DNA of 64,000 nucleotides from Parvularcula sp039822105 (GCA_039822105.1 JBCBMW010000001.1:316291-380290), one strand, 5' to 3'; shown: positions 28,008 to 37,886, numbered from the stretch's first letter. The notes: a model not told the origin generated them from the sequence alone. Made by a program: numbers and translations.

Positions 28008-28976
28008 CTATCGCGCTGCATCTCGTTCTTCGCGCAAAGCCACCAATTGGTCACGGACATCCATGGCAGCAAGATAGCCGCGCTCTTCAATTTCAGCATG
28101 TTGGTGAAAAGCTGCTGGCGAAAGATCGCTGAGGTCGGGTTTGATCCGCACATCGGCGACATCGATCCTGGCGCGCGCCTCGGCGAGGTGGACCTGCACG
28201 ATGTCGAGCGTTGCTGCGGCGGTCTCAAAGAGATGCGGCTTCGCCTGGGACTTCGCCTTGGCCATCGCGATTTCGCGGCCGACATAGTCTCTCGTCTCGC
28301 GCAAGAGATTGACCACCGCGTCGGGCAGTGGGCTCTCGTTGGGCGGCTGCGGTTTGGGCTCGACCACGGTGATCTCCCGCGTGTCCGGCCGATCGAAACG
28401 GGAGAGGGTCGCGGCCAAGGTGTTGAGATCCACGGCGATCACCCGGTCAGCGCCGAGGGCATGGGCCAGGCTGACCGGAACCGGATTCGATGTGGCGCCG
28501 TCGATCATCCAGCGCTCGATCCCATCCACCGTGACCGGCGCTGCCTGCAGCACCATGGGGATCGAGGCGGAGGCGCGGGCGGCATCGAGCACCGAACCCT
28601 TGGTCAGCCAGACCTCTTGACCGGTGGCGAGGTCGGTTGCGACCGCGCCCCAAGGCTTCTCAAGCTCTTCGATGCTCTTGTCCGCATAGCGGAAGGTCTC
28701 GATGGCGCGGTCGGGGTTGATGAAACCGCCTGCGCCCAGGCGGATCGCGAACTGGCTGAGCGCGCCGATCGGGCCGATCTCCCGGCCCCAGGCGAGGAAC
28801 TCTTCCCAGATCCCAAGCCGCCGCGCGGCTGAGACCAGCGCGCCCGCTGAGCACCCTGCCTCGATATCGACCTCGAGGCCGAGCTCCTCAAAGGCGCGCA
28901 AGACGCCCACATGCGCCCATCCGCGGGCGCCGCCGGAGCCCCACGCCATGCCAAGTTTTATCTGCGGTTCAGTCAT
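28008..28976 (-). CDS. Patatin-like phospholipase, RssA type
   Basis: 322 residues. The oxyanion loop GSGGARG is at 13-19, the nucleophile Ser43 in GCSAG, and the dyad Asp159 in DGA. All catalytic residues are present. The bacterial RssA group hydrolyses acyl esters, probably membrane phospholipids, in the cytoplasm. No signal peptide is visible. It is divergent from cckA across 171 nt. Confidence 0.92.
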   Translation of the reverse strand: MTEPQIKLGMAWGSGGARGWAHVGVLRAFEELGLEVDIEAGCSAGALVSAARRLGIWEEFLAWGREIGPIGALSQFAIRLGAGGFINPDRAIETFRYADKSIEELEKPWGAVATDLATGQEVWLTKGSVLDAARASASIPMVLQAAPVTVDGIERWMIDGATSNPVPVSLAHALGADRVIAVDLNTLAATLSRFDRPDTREITVVEPKPQPPNESPLPDAVVNLLRETRDYVGREIAMAKAKSQAKPHLFETAAATLDIVQVHLAEARARIDVADVRIKPDLSDLSPAAFHQHAEIEERGYLAAMDVRDQLVALREERDAAR

Positions 28977-29001
28977 GAGGTCCTAACGTGAGTTAAAAGC
29001 A

Positions 29002-29024
29002 TAAGATTCTCGCAAGGAATCTTA
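29002..29024. promoter_or_regulatory. Inverted repeat made of two GANTC sites before cckA
   Basis: TAAGATTC and GAATCTTA form an 8-bp perfect inverted repeat around seven bases, and each arm contains a GANTC. Further GANTC sites are at 29048-29052 and 29065-29069, giving four in the 171-nt region between the patatin gene and cckA. Confidence 0.55.
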
Positions 29025-29068
29025 ATCAAGGAGTAACGCTGGACTGCGACTCAGAACAGGTGAGGATT

Positions 29069-29085
29069 CCGGGAAAAGATCCCGG
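29069..29085 (+). repeat. Hairpin in the cckA leader
   Basis: CCGGGA and TCCCGG form a 6-bp perfect stem with the loop AAAGA, 63 nt before the cckA start. It would fold in the messenger leader; its role is unknown. Confidence 0.5.
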
Positions 29086-29147
29086 CGACTGGTCGCGGCA
29101 GAAGCCACAAGATCAGCGCGTCGGTCCCGGTTCAAAGCGAGGACATC

Positions 29148-32100
29148 ATGGCAGAAGCCGCGAACCGCTCACCATTCAAACTCCCGCGCGGAGTTCGGCG
29201 GGCCACATTGAAACCGCAGCCGAAAGGCCAGGCGGGCAATGGCAAAGATCTCAAAAGCGCGATGCAGTTCGCGCCGGAGGCTGATGAAGCCGAAGCCGAC
29301 CGCGATTTCGACGCCATCCTGCAGGACGTGCTCAAGCAGGACAAAGGCGCCTCGGAGAGCCAGCTCACGAGCAAAGATCACGAGGCTGCGGCGGAACTCG
29401 CCAAGCGTCTTGCCGACCGTGTGCTGAAAGCTCGCGGCGCGCAAACTGAACCCGAAGATGACGATCTCGCCGAGCCAGCGGACATGCAGCAGCTCATCGA
29501 GGCGCGCGAAGCGATGGCTGGCGCGGCGCCGAAGCGGCCGCAGCCTGCAGCTGAACCGGCTCCCGCGCCGAAGGCGGAACTGAAGGCGCCGGTGCCTCCC
29601 AAAGAGCCAGAGGCCAAGGCGCCAGCTCCGGAGCCCGCCCCCGCTGAGGCGCAGCCAGAGCCGGTTCTCGAGCAACCGAGCGAGCAAGACGCCCAGCTCT
29701 CACCCTTTGCCAAGGCCCTGGCCGATGTTCAGGCGCAAGACCCAGCAGCGGGTGCCGACGATCTGTGGGCCGACGATGACGAGCCCGAAGACGACGCTGA
29801 CGCAGCAGAAGCTTTGACGGCTGAAGAACCCACGCCGGTTAAAGGCAAAGCGAAGCGCGAGAAAAAGAAAGCCGAGGCCGAGGCTAAGGCTGAAAAGCCG
29901 AAACGCCGGCTTTGGGGCAAGGGCAAAGAGGCCGAGCCTGAGAAGGCGGGGAAGGCCGAAGCGCCTGCGGTAGAGACTGGCGCTGATCCTGTTGCAGCTG
30001 CGCCTGCGGCTGAGATCGATGACCAAGACCCGTTCTTGAAACGTCTGCTTGCGGACATTCCGCTTGAAAGCAGCGACGACGATGACGACGAGGCTGATGC
30101 ACCAGAACCGCCGCTCGCCGCGTTCGGCTCGGGTGATGGCAACGGCATGTCCTTCGCTGCGACCCCGCGCCTGGTCTCCGCAAAGCCGGAGGACCCACGT
30201 TTTCAGAAGCTCACGGAGTTTCTCACTCCGCTCGCGATGTGGCTGTCGATGGCCATGGTCATCGCGTCTTTGGTCTATGGCGCGTGGGCTGGCGGTGTCG
30301 ATGTGGTTGTTGCCTCGCTCTTCGGCGGGGGACTTCTGACGTTCGGCAGTATCCTGATTTTGGCCGGCGCGGCGAAGGCCTACTCGCCGATCCTTCTGAC
30401 AAGCTTCCTGTGGAAACGTCTGCGTAAGAACAAAACGAGTGCTGCCGTCCTTGCGGGAAGCGAAATCCTCAACACGCTTGGTCTTGCCGAGGCGATCATC
30501 GACGCGGACGCGGATGCGCGCCTGGTGACGACCCGCGACGGTGTCGTGGTCTACGCCAACGACGCTTACCTTCGTGTCGCTGAGGAGGCTGGCATCAAAG
30601 GCTCCACCGGCCTGCCGCCCCGGATTGACCGCCTCTTTGGTCAGTCGGGTACGGAAAGCTCAAAGATGTTCCGGCTTGCCAAGGCTTGCCGCAGTGGCAC
30701 CGCCGCCGAGGAAGTGCTGACCCAGACGATGGGCGCCGCCTCGCAGGCGGGGCAGGGGGAGCTGCCGCTCCGCCGTTTCAATGTCTTTGTGCGTCCTATG
30801 CGCCCGGCTGGTGACGGAGAGATCTATTCGGCCTGGCGACTGCACGAGATGCCCGTCGACCGGCAACAGGACTCGCTGAAGTCGGCCTATTTCAACCTGC
30901 CGCGCGCTGTCGTTGCGCTCGAACGCTCCGGCGCTGTCGCTTGGATGAACATCAAAGCGGCGGAGCTTTTCGGTACGAAACCTGGCCACACCCTGGCCCT
31001 TAGCGATGTCATCATGGGTGAAGTCAAACCCGTGATCACCCACCTCTGGGAGCCGGATGCGGAAGAGTATGAGGCCCGCATCCGCGATCGCTCCTCTGAT
31101 CGTCCGGGCACGTCTCGCGAGGTTATTCTGACGCCGTTCACCAAAGGCGGTCCGGGTGAGGGCTTCGTCTGTGTGGAAGTGATCGAAAAGGGCGCGCAGA
31201 CCGCTGACGTCACAGGGATGCAAGCGGGCGCGGACCTGACCGAAGCGCCGTTCGGCGTCGCTGTTCTGGAAGGCGATCCCTCGACGGACGGTAAGATCAC
31301 CTATGCCAACAACCTCTTCGCCTCCTACTTCCCGGAGGCGTCGGAAGGCGCACGCTTCTCCAGCGTTTTGAGTGCCGCGGCGATCAACGAGCTCGCAGCA
31401 GCCATGCGGGCGCGTCAAAGCCAGAAGCCGCTCACCAAGCCGATCGAGATCCGTGTTGGTGAAGGTGCGCAGGCGCACATCTTCCGGGTCTATGCCCGTC
31501 CCGTGCGCCGTCGGCGCGGCGCCTATGGTCCTCGGCAAACTGTTCTTTATGCGGTTGATATCACTTATCAGCGCCGTATGGAGGAGGACAGCGTCCAGGG
31601 ACAGAAGCTCCAGCAGATCGGCCAGATTGCCGGTTCGGTCGCGCACGACTTCAACAACTTGCTCGTTGTGGTGATGGGCTCGACAGAACTTCTGATGCGC
31701 AACCACCCCGTTGGCGATCCGTCCTATCGCGACCTTGCGATGATCTACGAGACGGCGCAGCGGGCACAGAACCTAACCCGCAACCTTCTTGCCTTCTCCC
31801 GCAAACAGACCCTCAAACCAGAGGTCTGTTCGATGACGGAGCTTTTGAACGACTTCACCCCGGCGCTCAAACGCTACGTGTCTGAGAAGGTGTCGCTGGA
31901 TGTCGTCCACGGCCGGAGCATTCCGCAGGTCAAGGCGGATAAGGGCCAGATCCATCTGGCCGTGATGAACCTCGCGGTGAACGCTCGCGACGCGATGCCC
32001 GGCGGCGGCTCGCTCCGTATCGAGACCAAGCATGTCACCGCTGATGAGATTGCGGACTATGGCTACGAAGTCCTCGAGGAAGTCGATCACGTCCTGGTCG

Positions 32101-32750
32101 AGGTCGCGGACACTGGCGGCGGGGTGCCGGCCGAGCATGCTGACCATATCTTCGAACCGTTCTACACGACCAAAGGCGAGGGTCAGGGAACAGGCCTCGG
32201 CCTTTCCACCGTGGCCGGAGCGATCGCGCAAATGGGCGGCCGCATCTTCCTCTATAACCGTATCGGCGAAGGCGCCACGTTCCGCATCTTCCTGCCAGCG
32301 GTGAGTGCCGAAGAAGCGGAGGCTGCCGCTGAACGCAACGCGGCCAATGTCGTCAAAAATGACGAGGCGGCTGATCCGACAGGCAAAGGCCGGATCCTCG
32401 TTGTTGAGGACGAAGACGGCGTACGGAGCATTGTTGTCCGGGCCCTTTCGATGTGCGGCTACGAGATTGTCGAAGCCTCTGATGGCGACGAAGCCCTCGA
32501 GATCCTCGAAGAGGACGCCGACAAGTTCGACCTCGTCCTCACCGATATCATGATGCCCGAGATGGACGGCCCGACGCTGATCGAAGAGGCGGGCGAGAAG
32601 CTCGGCGGCGCGCAGGTGGTCTTTATGTCCGGCTACGCTGAGGCCGCGATGCGCGACAAGCTCAACACGATTGAGGGCGCACGGTACCTGCAAAAGCCGT
32701 TCACGCTCACCACCGTCGCGGCTGTCGTCAAAGAGGCGCTGACCCGCTAA
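29148..32750 (+). CDS. cckA: CckA-type hybrid histidine kinase with long N-terminal extension
   Basis: 1200 residues, far longer than the roughly 690 of Caulobacter CckA. Residues 1 to about 355 are a low-complexity Ala/Pro/Glu/Lys/Asp-rich region. Two membrane segments follow at about 362-383 and 388-410, then PAS-like domains to about 790. The phospho-acceptor His833 sits in the CckA-typical GSVAHDFNNLL box. The ATPase domain is near 980-1035, and the receiver is about 1083-1198 with Asp1133. CckA feeds phosphate through ChpT to CtrA and controls the cell cycle. Four GANTC sites lie upstream. The role is inferred from domain order and the HDFNN box. Confidence 0.88.
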   Translation: MAEAANRSPFKLPRGVRRATLKPQPKGQAGNGKDLKSAMQFAPEADEAEADRDFDAILQDVLKQDKGASESQLTSKDHEAAAELAKRLADRVLKARGAQTEPEDDDLAEPADMQQLIEAREAMAGAAPKRPQPAAEPAPAPKAELKAPVPPKEPEAKAPAPEPAPAEAQPEPVLEQPSEQDAQLSPFAKALADVQAQDPAAGADDLWADDDEPEDDADAAEALTAEEPTPVKGKAKREKKKAEAEAKAEKPKRRLWGKGKEAEPEKAGKAEAPAVETGADPVAAAPAAEIDDQDPFLKRLLADIPLESSDDDDDEADAPEPPLAAFGSGDGNGMSFAATPRLVSAKPEDPRFQKLTEFLTPLAMWLSMAMVIASLVYGAWAGGVDVVVASLFGGGLLTFGSILILAGAAKAYSPILLTSFLWKRLRKNKTSAAVLAGSEILNTLGLAEAIIDADADARLVTTRDGVVVYANDAYLRVAEEAGIKGSTGLPPRIDRLFGQSGTESSKMFRLAKACRSGTAAEEVLTQTMGAASQAGQGELPLRRFNVFVRPMRPAGDGEIYSAWRLHEMPVDRQQDSLKSAYFNLPRAVVALERSGAVAWMNIKAAELFGTKPGHTLALSDVIMGEVKPVITHLWEPDAEEYEARIRDRSSDRPGTSREVILTPFTKGGPGEGFVCVEVIEKGAQTADVTGMQAGADLTEAPFGVAVLEGDPSTDGKITYANNLFASYFPEASEGARFSSVLSAAAINELAAAMRARQSQKPLTKPIEIRVGEGAQAHIFRVYARPVRRRRGAYGPRQTVLYAVDITYQRRMEEDSVQGQKLQQIGQIAGSVAHDFNNLLVVVMGSTELLMRNHPVGDPSYRDLAMIYETAQRAQNLTRNLLAFSRKQTLKPEVCSMTELLNDFTPALKRYVSEKVSLDVVHGRSIPQVKADKGQIHLAVMNLAVNARDAMPGGGSLRIETKHVTADEIADYGYEVLEEVDHVLVEVADTGGGVPAEHADHIFEPFYTTKGEGQGTGLGLSTVAGAIAQMGGRIFLYNRIGEGATFRIFLPAVSAEEAEAAAERNAANVVKNDEAADPTGKGRILVVEDEDGVRSIVVRALSMCGYEIVEASDGDEALEILEEDADKFDLVLTDIMMPEMDGPTLIEEAGEKLGGAQVVFMSGYAEAAMRDKLNTIEGARYLQKPFTLTTVAAVVKEALTR

Positions 32751-32808
32751 GGTCCATCGTTCCCGGCGTGATTGGTTAAGAGCGCGCTGGGCAATGAAGG
32801 ACAAAACC

Positions 32809-34074
32809 ATGCTCGATACGGTCGAAAACGGCGTGCGCGCAGAGATTGAGGCGCTGTGCCTCCGCGCCCGAGAAGCTGCCCGCGTTCTTGCGGCGTCTTC
32901 GCCGAAGACCAAGGATGAAGCGCTCCGGGCTGCGGCGGCTTCGTTGCGCGCGCGGTCGGCTGAGTTGCTCGCTGCGAACGCTGAAGACGTGGCCAGTGTC
33001 CAGGCGGCAGGGAAAACGGCGGCTTTCATCGACCGGCTGAAGCTCACGGAGGATCGTGTCGAAGGGATCGCGCGGGGCCTTGAGGAGATGATCGCGCTTC
33101 CCGATCCTGTGGGCCGCAGCCTAGCGACGATTGAGCGGCCCAACGGTTTGGTCATTGAGCGTGTCGCCGTTCCGATCGGCGTTATCGGGATGATCTACGA
33201 GTCGCGGCCCAATGTTGGCGCCGATGCAGGTGGGCTGTGCCTCAAGTCAGGGAACGCTGTCATCCTGCGCGGCGGGTCGGAAAGTGCTCGGTCCACGGAG
33301 GTCATTGTCTCGTGTATGGCCGAGGGCTTGCGCGCAGCGGGTCTCCCTGAGGCGGCGGTTCAAAAAGTTCCGACCAACGATCGCGCAGCCGTCGCTGAGC
33401 TATTGAGCGCAGTAGGTCTTGTCGATCTGGTCATCCCCCGGGGCGGCAAGGGGCTCGTCAGCCTGGTGCGTGATCAGGCGCGGGTGCCGACGCTCTTGCA
33501 TCTCGACGGCAATTGCCATTCTTACGTGCACGGAGGGGCCGATCCGGAGAAGGCTGCCGCTATCATCCAGAACGCCAAGCTCCGCCGGACGGGCGTCTGC
33601 GGCGCGGCGGAGAGTGTTGTCATCGACCGTTCAGCCCTGGGCATGCTTCCGGCCATCATCGACGCGCTTCAAGGCTGCGAGGTGCGCGGCGACGACGAGG
33701 CTCAAGCCACCGATAGCCGCGTTCTTCCTGCTACGGACGATGATTGGGGCCAGGAGTATCTCGATAGTATCATTTCGGTGAAGGTCGTGGGTGGATTGAA
33801 TGAAGCGCTGGCGCACATCGCCCGCTACTCGTCAAACCACACCGACGCGATCATCACTGAGGATCAAGCGGCGGCCAACCGTTTCCTGGTTGAGGTCGAC
33901 AGCGCCATCGTCATGCACAACGCGTCGACCCAGTTTGCCGATGGCGGTGAGTTCGGGATGGGGGCGGAGATCGGCATCGCGACAGGCAAAATGCATGCGC
34001 GAGGCCCGGTTGGGCTGGAGCAGCTGTGTACGTACAAATACACAGTACGGGGCTCCGGACAGACAAGGCCCTGA
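32809..34074 (+). CDS. proA: Glutamate-5-semialdehyde dehydrogenase
   Basis: 421 residues. It reduces glutamyl-5-phosphate to the semialdehyde, the second step of proline synthesis, using NADPH. The catalytic cysteine is about Cys264 in TGVCGAAES, and VPIGVIGMIYESRPNV is the usual N-terminal signature. AAGGA seven bases upstream favours the ATG at 32809 over 32794. It is followed at 51 nt by putP on the same strand, but proB is not in the window. Confidence 0.96.
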   Translation: MLDTVENGVRAEIEALCLRAREAARVLAASSPKTKDEALRAAAASLRARSAELLAANAEDVASVQAAGKTAAFIDRLKLTEDRVEGIARGLEEMIALPDPVGRSLATIERPNGLVIERVAVPIGVIGMIYESRPNVGADAGGLCLKSGNAVILRGGSESARSTEVIVSCMAEGLRAAGLPEAAVQKVPTNDRAAVAELLSAVGLVDLVIPRGGKGLVSLVRDQARVPTLLHLDGNCHSYVHGGADPEKAAAIIQNAKLRRTGVCGAAESVVIDRSALGMLPAIIDALQGCEVRGDDEAQATDSRVLPATDDDWGQEYLDSIISVKVVGGLNEALAHIARYSSNHTDAIITEDQAAANRFLVEVDSAIVMHNASTQFADGGEFGMGAEIGIATGKMHARGPVGLEQLCTYKYTVRGSGQTRP

Positions 34075-34125
34075 GGCAGAACAACAAGGCCTCAGGCACG
34101 TGGCCATCATCGGAGACAGATAGTG

Positions 34126-35685
34126 ATGAACGCCGCGGCGCTTGTATCTCTTGGCGGTTACTTCGTTCTTATGCTGGCGATCGGTGTTTACGCCTATCGC
34201 AAGTCGACCAGTGACAGCGCTGCTTACCTTCTCGGCGGCCGGCAACTTGGACCCGCCGTTGGCGCGCTTTCCGCTGGGGCGTCGGACATGTCAGGATGGA
34301 TCCTTCTTGGTCTTCCGGGTGCTGTTTATGTCTCAGGGCTTTCAAGCGCTTGGATCGCGGTCGGTCTCACCATTGGTGCGTTTTTCAACTACTTGCTCGT
34401 GGCGCCCCGTCTTCGTGTTTACACGGAGCTTGCCGACGACGCGATCACCATCCCGGACTATCTTGAGAAGCGCTTTGACGACAGCCGCCGCGCGCTGCGG
34501 ATACTCTCCGCCGTCGTCATCATCGTCTTTTTCACCGTCTACACATCATCCGGCGTCGTGGCGGGCGGGAAGCTGTTTGAGGCGTCTTTTGGCCTCGACT
34601 ACCGGATCGGGCTGTTCCTCACAGTGGGTGTGGTGATGGCTTACACCGTGTTCGGCGGTTTTTTGGCCGTCTCCCTGACAGACTTTGTGCAGGGGAGCAT
34701 CATGTTCGTGGCGCTTGTGATGGTGCCGGTGGTGACAATAGGTGTGCTCGGCGGCTGGGGCAGTACGAGCGGAATCTTGACCGAGACAAACCCCGCACTC
34801 CTTGCTGTGTTTCAGGAAGCGACGGCAAATGGCGGCGCGCAGGCGTTATCGTTCCTCGGGCTCATCTCGCTCCTGGCTTGGGGGCTCGGCTATTTTGGGC
34901 AGCCCCACATCATTGTGCGCTTCATGGCGATCCGCTCTGTGAAAGACATCCCGACCGCGCGCCATATCGGCATGTCGTGGATGGTGATCACGGTGCTCGG
35001 TGCGGTGCTCACGGGCCTTGCTGGCCGGGCGTATGTGGCTTCGGGTGAGGGCGGGATTGCGGCCTATCTTGATGAGGCGGGCCGCGGCGGTCTTGCGGCG
35101 TTTGATCCCGAGACGATCTTCATCCTCTTGAGCCAGGTGTTGTTCCACCCGCTTGTCGCAGGGTTCCTGCTGGCCGCCATATTGGCCGCGATCATGTCGA
35201 CGATTTCGAGCCAGCTCCTCGTGTCGTCCAGTTCGCTTACGGAGGACATTTATCGCGTGTTCGTGAAACGGTCGGCGAGCGAGCGCGAGCTAGTGGCCGT
35301 GGGCCGCCTTTCGGTTCTTGCAGTTTCGGCTGTGGCCATTGCCCTCGCTTTTGATCGCTCGAGCAACATCTTGAACCTGGTCTCAAACGCTTGGTTCGGT
35401 TTCGGTTCAGCCTTTGGCCCGGTGATCCTCTTCAGCCTGTTCTCGCGTAGGATGACCAGGGATGGCGCGCTGGCAGGGATGCTGACGGGCGCATTGGTGG
35501 TCCTCTTTTGGATCTATGCGCCACCGAGTGCGTTCGGTGAGTTGCGGTCGGGCCTTGCGGCTATCATCCCTGGCTTTGCTCTGGCGACCGCTGCCATCTT
35601 CGGCGTCAGCGCGGTGACCCCCTCTGTTCCCCGCGTCCTTGCTGAACGGCACGATGAGATGACCCGGCGGGTCGGTGACCCCTAA
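34126..35685 (+). CDS. putP: Sodium/proline symporter
   Basis: 519 residues with about thirteen hydrophobic segments, of the solute:sodium symporter family. The LLGGRQLGPAVGALSAGASDMSGW segment and the VFGGFLAVSLTDFVQG segment are typical of PutP, which imports proline with sodium. The ATG at 34126 follows an in-frame GTG and has GGAGA upstream. Its position behind proA supports proline as substrate; other amino acids cannot be excluded. Confidence 0.92.
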   Translation: MNAAALVSLGGYFVLMLAIGVYAYRKSTSDSAAYLLGGRQLGPAVGALSAGASDMSGWILLGLPGAVYVSGLSSAWIAVGLTIGAFFNYLLVAPRLRVYTELADDAITIPDYLEKRFDDSRRALRILSAVVIIVFFTVYTSSGVVAGGKLFEASFGLDYRIGLFLTVGVVMAYTVFGGFLAVSLTDFVQGSIMFVALVMVPVVTIGVLGGWGSTSGILTETNPALLAVFQEATANGGAQALSFLGLISLLAWGLGYFGQPHIIVRFMAIRSVKDIPTARHIGMSWMVITVLGAVLTGLAGRAYVASGEGGIAAYLDEAGRGGLAAFDPETIFILLSQVLFHPLVAGFLLAAILAAIMSTISSQLLVSSSSLTEDIYRVFVKRSASERELVAVGRLSVLAVSAVAIALAFDRSSNILNLVSNAWFGFGSAFGPVILFSLFSRRMTRDGALAGMLTGALVVLFWIYAPPSAFGELRSGLAAIIPGFALATAAIFGVSAVTPSVPRVLAERHDEMTRRVGDP

Positions 35686-35792
35686 GAGCGCGCAAAGCGC
35701 AAGTGTTTAAAGCAGTGAAGATTGCTGTCCTGGGGTCGCGCCTCTGACGCATTGGTGCCCTATGTTCTCCTTAGCATTGGGGAGACGTACGC

Positions 35793-36209
35793 GTGGACAG
35801 CCATCGCTCTGAGGACCGCAACTCCGTGCCGCTGCGTGCCCCCGGTATGGATCCGTCGTTTGGGCCGGTTGCTCCGCGAACGGCGCTTACCCCTCGACCG
35901 AAGCGGCGCGTCTGCGATGAAGTGGAGCGCCTGATTATGCGGGGCACCGCCGATCAGCCCACCGTGGCGGCGCTGCTGGGTATGTCCGTAGCGACCTTGC
36001 GCCGGCGTCTCTCGTCAGAGGATACCAGTTTCCGCGCCCTCAAGACCCAGGTTCTCTCGGCGCGCGCGATGGAGCTTCTGGCCTCAGATGCGGCGATGGT
36101 GGCGGTCGCGACAGAGCTTGGCTTTGCTGATGTCCGCAGCTTCTCGCGTGCGTTCAAATCATGGACCGGCGAGACGCCCCATGCCGCGCGGCGCCGGGCG
36201 CAGAGGTAG
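35793..36209 (+). CDS. Stand-alone AraC-type DNA-binding protein
   Basis: 138 residues. An arginine-rich N-terminus of about 35 residues is followed only by the AraC double helix-turn-helix (VAALLGMSVATLRRRL, then LGFADVRSFSRAFKSWTGETP). No ligand-binding or membrane domain is present. It starts with GTG at 35793 behind GGGGAGA. The gene lies 107 nt after putP and ends before the shared terminator with aceA. Targets unknown. Confidence 0.83.
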   Translation: MDSHRSEDRNSVPLRAPGMDPSFGPVAPRTALTPRPKRRVCDEVERLIMRGTADQPTVAALLGMSVATLRRRLSSEDTSFRALKTQVLSARAMELLASDAAMVAVATELGFADVRSFSRAFKSWTGETPHAARRRAQR

Positions 36210-36214
36210 CTCAT

Positions 36215-36244
36215 AAAAAAGGGCCCGCCGGTGTTCGGCGAGCC
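36215..36244 (-). terminator. Terminator of aceA
   Basis: A GC-rich stem, GGGCNCGCCG paired with CGGCGNGCCC around five bases, is followed on the minus strand by six T. On the plus strand it may also stop the AraC-type gene. Confidence 0.8.
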
Positions 36245-36293
36245 CTCTTCCATCCGTTACCGGATGTTTTTGGCGTTTCCTACGTCCTAGACC

Positions 36294-37886
36294 CTACGAG
36301 AACTGGTTCATCGTGTTGTCTTTGCCGCCCGCTTTGAGGGCAGCGTCACCGGCGAAGTACTCTTTGTGGTCATCGCCCATGTCCGAGCCAGCCATGTTCT
36401 GGTGCTTGACGCAGGCGATCTGCTGACGGATCTCCTCACGCTGCACGTTTTTGACATAGCCGAGCATCGCTTCTTCGCCGAAATACCGCTTGGCGAGATT
36501 GTCCGTGGACAAAGCAGCCGTGTGGTAGGTCGGAAGAGTGATAAGGTGGTGGAAGATGCCTGCACGCTTCGAACCATCACGCTGGAACGTGCGGATCTTC
36601 TCGTCGGCCTCTTTCGCGAGGTCGGTCTCGTCATAATCAACCGACATGAGCTTGTCGCGGTCGTAAGCTGAGACGTCTTTGCCGGCTTCCGACCAAGCAT
36701 CGAAGACCTGCTGACGGAAGTTCAGTGTCCAGTTGAACGATGGCGAGTTGTTGTAGACGAGCTTCGCGTTCGGGATGACCTCACGGATGCGGTCGACCAT
36801 CGATGCAATTTGCTCAACATGCGGCTTCTCGGTTTCGATCCAGAGGAGGTCAGCACCGTTCTGCAGCGATGTGATGCAGTCGAGAACGCAGCGGTCTGCA
36901 CCGGTGCCAGGCTTGAACTGGAACAGGTTCGAAGGCAGGCGCTTAGGACGCATCAGCTTGCCGTCACGCTTGATCACGACGTCCGATGGGTCGAGCTGGT
37001 CAGCCGTCACCTCTTCACAATCGATGAAGGCGTTGTACTGATCACCGAGGTCGCCTGGCTCGCTTGAGTAAGCGATCTGTTTGGTGAGGCCAGCGCCGAG
37101 CGAGTCGGTCCGGGTCACAACGATACCGTCTTCGACACCCATTTCGAGGAAGGCGTAGCGGCAGGCGCGAACCTTGGCGAGGAAGTCCTCGTGCGGAACG
37201 GTCACTTTGCCGTCCTGGTGACCGCACTGTTTCTCGTCAGAGACCTGGTTCTCGATCTGAAGGGCGCAAGCACCCGCTTCGATCATTTTTTTGGCAAGAA
37301 GGTAGGTCGCTTCTGCGTTACCGAAACCAGCGTCGATGTCGGCGATGATCGGAACAACGTGGGTTTCGTAGTTGTCGACAGCGTCCAGAAGCTCTTTTTC
37401 CTTCGCCGTGTCGCCAGCGGCGCGGGCCGCGTCGATGTCACGGAACATCATGCCCAGTTCGCGCGCGTCAGCTTGCTTGAGGAACGTGTAAAGCTCTTCG
37501 ATCAGTGCAGGAACCGATGTCTTCTCGTGCATCGACTGGTCAGGAAGCGGACCAAACTCGGAACGAAGCGCAGCAACCATCCAGCCCGAGAGGTAGAGGT
37601 AGCGGCGCTTGGTCGAGCCGAAATGCTTCTTGATGGAGATCATCTTCTGCTGACCGACAAAACCGTGCCAGCAGCCAAGCGACTGAGTGTAGTTCGCAGG
37701 ATCAGCGTCATAGGCCGCCATGTCCTCGCGCATGATCTTCGCGGTGTAGCGGGCGATATCGAGGCCGGTGCGGAAACGGTTCTGGGCGCGCATCCGCGCG
37801 ACGCTTTCGGCCGAAATGCCGTTCCAGGTCCCGTCATAGCTCATGATGAGCTGAGAAATTTGATTGATGTCAGACTGATAGGTCAT
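36294..37886 (-). CDS. aceA: Isocitrate lyase, long form
   Basis: 530 residues. It splits isocitrate into glyoxylate and succinate, the entry step of the glyoxylate shunt needed for growth on acetate and fatty acids. The catalytic segment reads EKQCGHQDGKV with Cys221, as in the roughly 530-residue isocitrate lyases of Pseudomonas aeruginosa type rather than the 430-residue enterobacterial form. AAGGAAA precedes the ATG. It is divergent from a fatty-acyl-responsive regulator, with 151 nt and several palindromes between them. Confidence 0.96.
   Translation of the reverse strand: MTYQSDINQISQLIMSYDGTWNGISAESVARMRAQNRFRTGLDIARYTAKIMREDMAAYDADPANYTQSLGCWHGFVGQQKMISIKKHFGSTKRRYLYLSGWMVAALRSEFGPLPDQSMHEKTSVPALIEELYTFLKQADARELGMMFRDIDAARAAGDTAKEKELLDAVDNYETHVVPIIADIDAGFGNAEATYLLAKKMIEAGACALQIENQVSDEKQCGHQDGKVTVPHEDFLAKVRACRYAFLEMGVEDGIVVTRTDSLGAGLTKQIAYSSEPGDLGDQYNAFIDCEEVTADQLDPSDVVIKRDGKLMRPKRLPSNLFQFKPGTGADRCVLDCITSLQNGADLLWIETEKPHVEQIASMVDRIREVIPNAKLVYNNSPSFNWTLNFRQQVFDAWSEAGKDVSAYDRDKLMSVDYDETDLAKEADEKIRTFQRDGSKRAGIFHHLITLPTYHTAALSTDNLAKRYFGEEAMLGYVKNVQREEIRQQIACVKHQNMAGSDMGDDHKEYFAGDAALKAGGKDNTMNQFS

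Noticed and set aside
29370..30130. Low-complexity region read as a tandem DNA repeat
   Set aside because: The protein composition is repetitive, but I see no regular DNA repeat unit.
31773..33155. 460-residue minus-strand ORF spanning cckA and proA
   Set aside because: It crosses the ends of two well-supported genes and resembles no protein.
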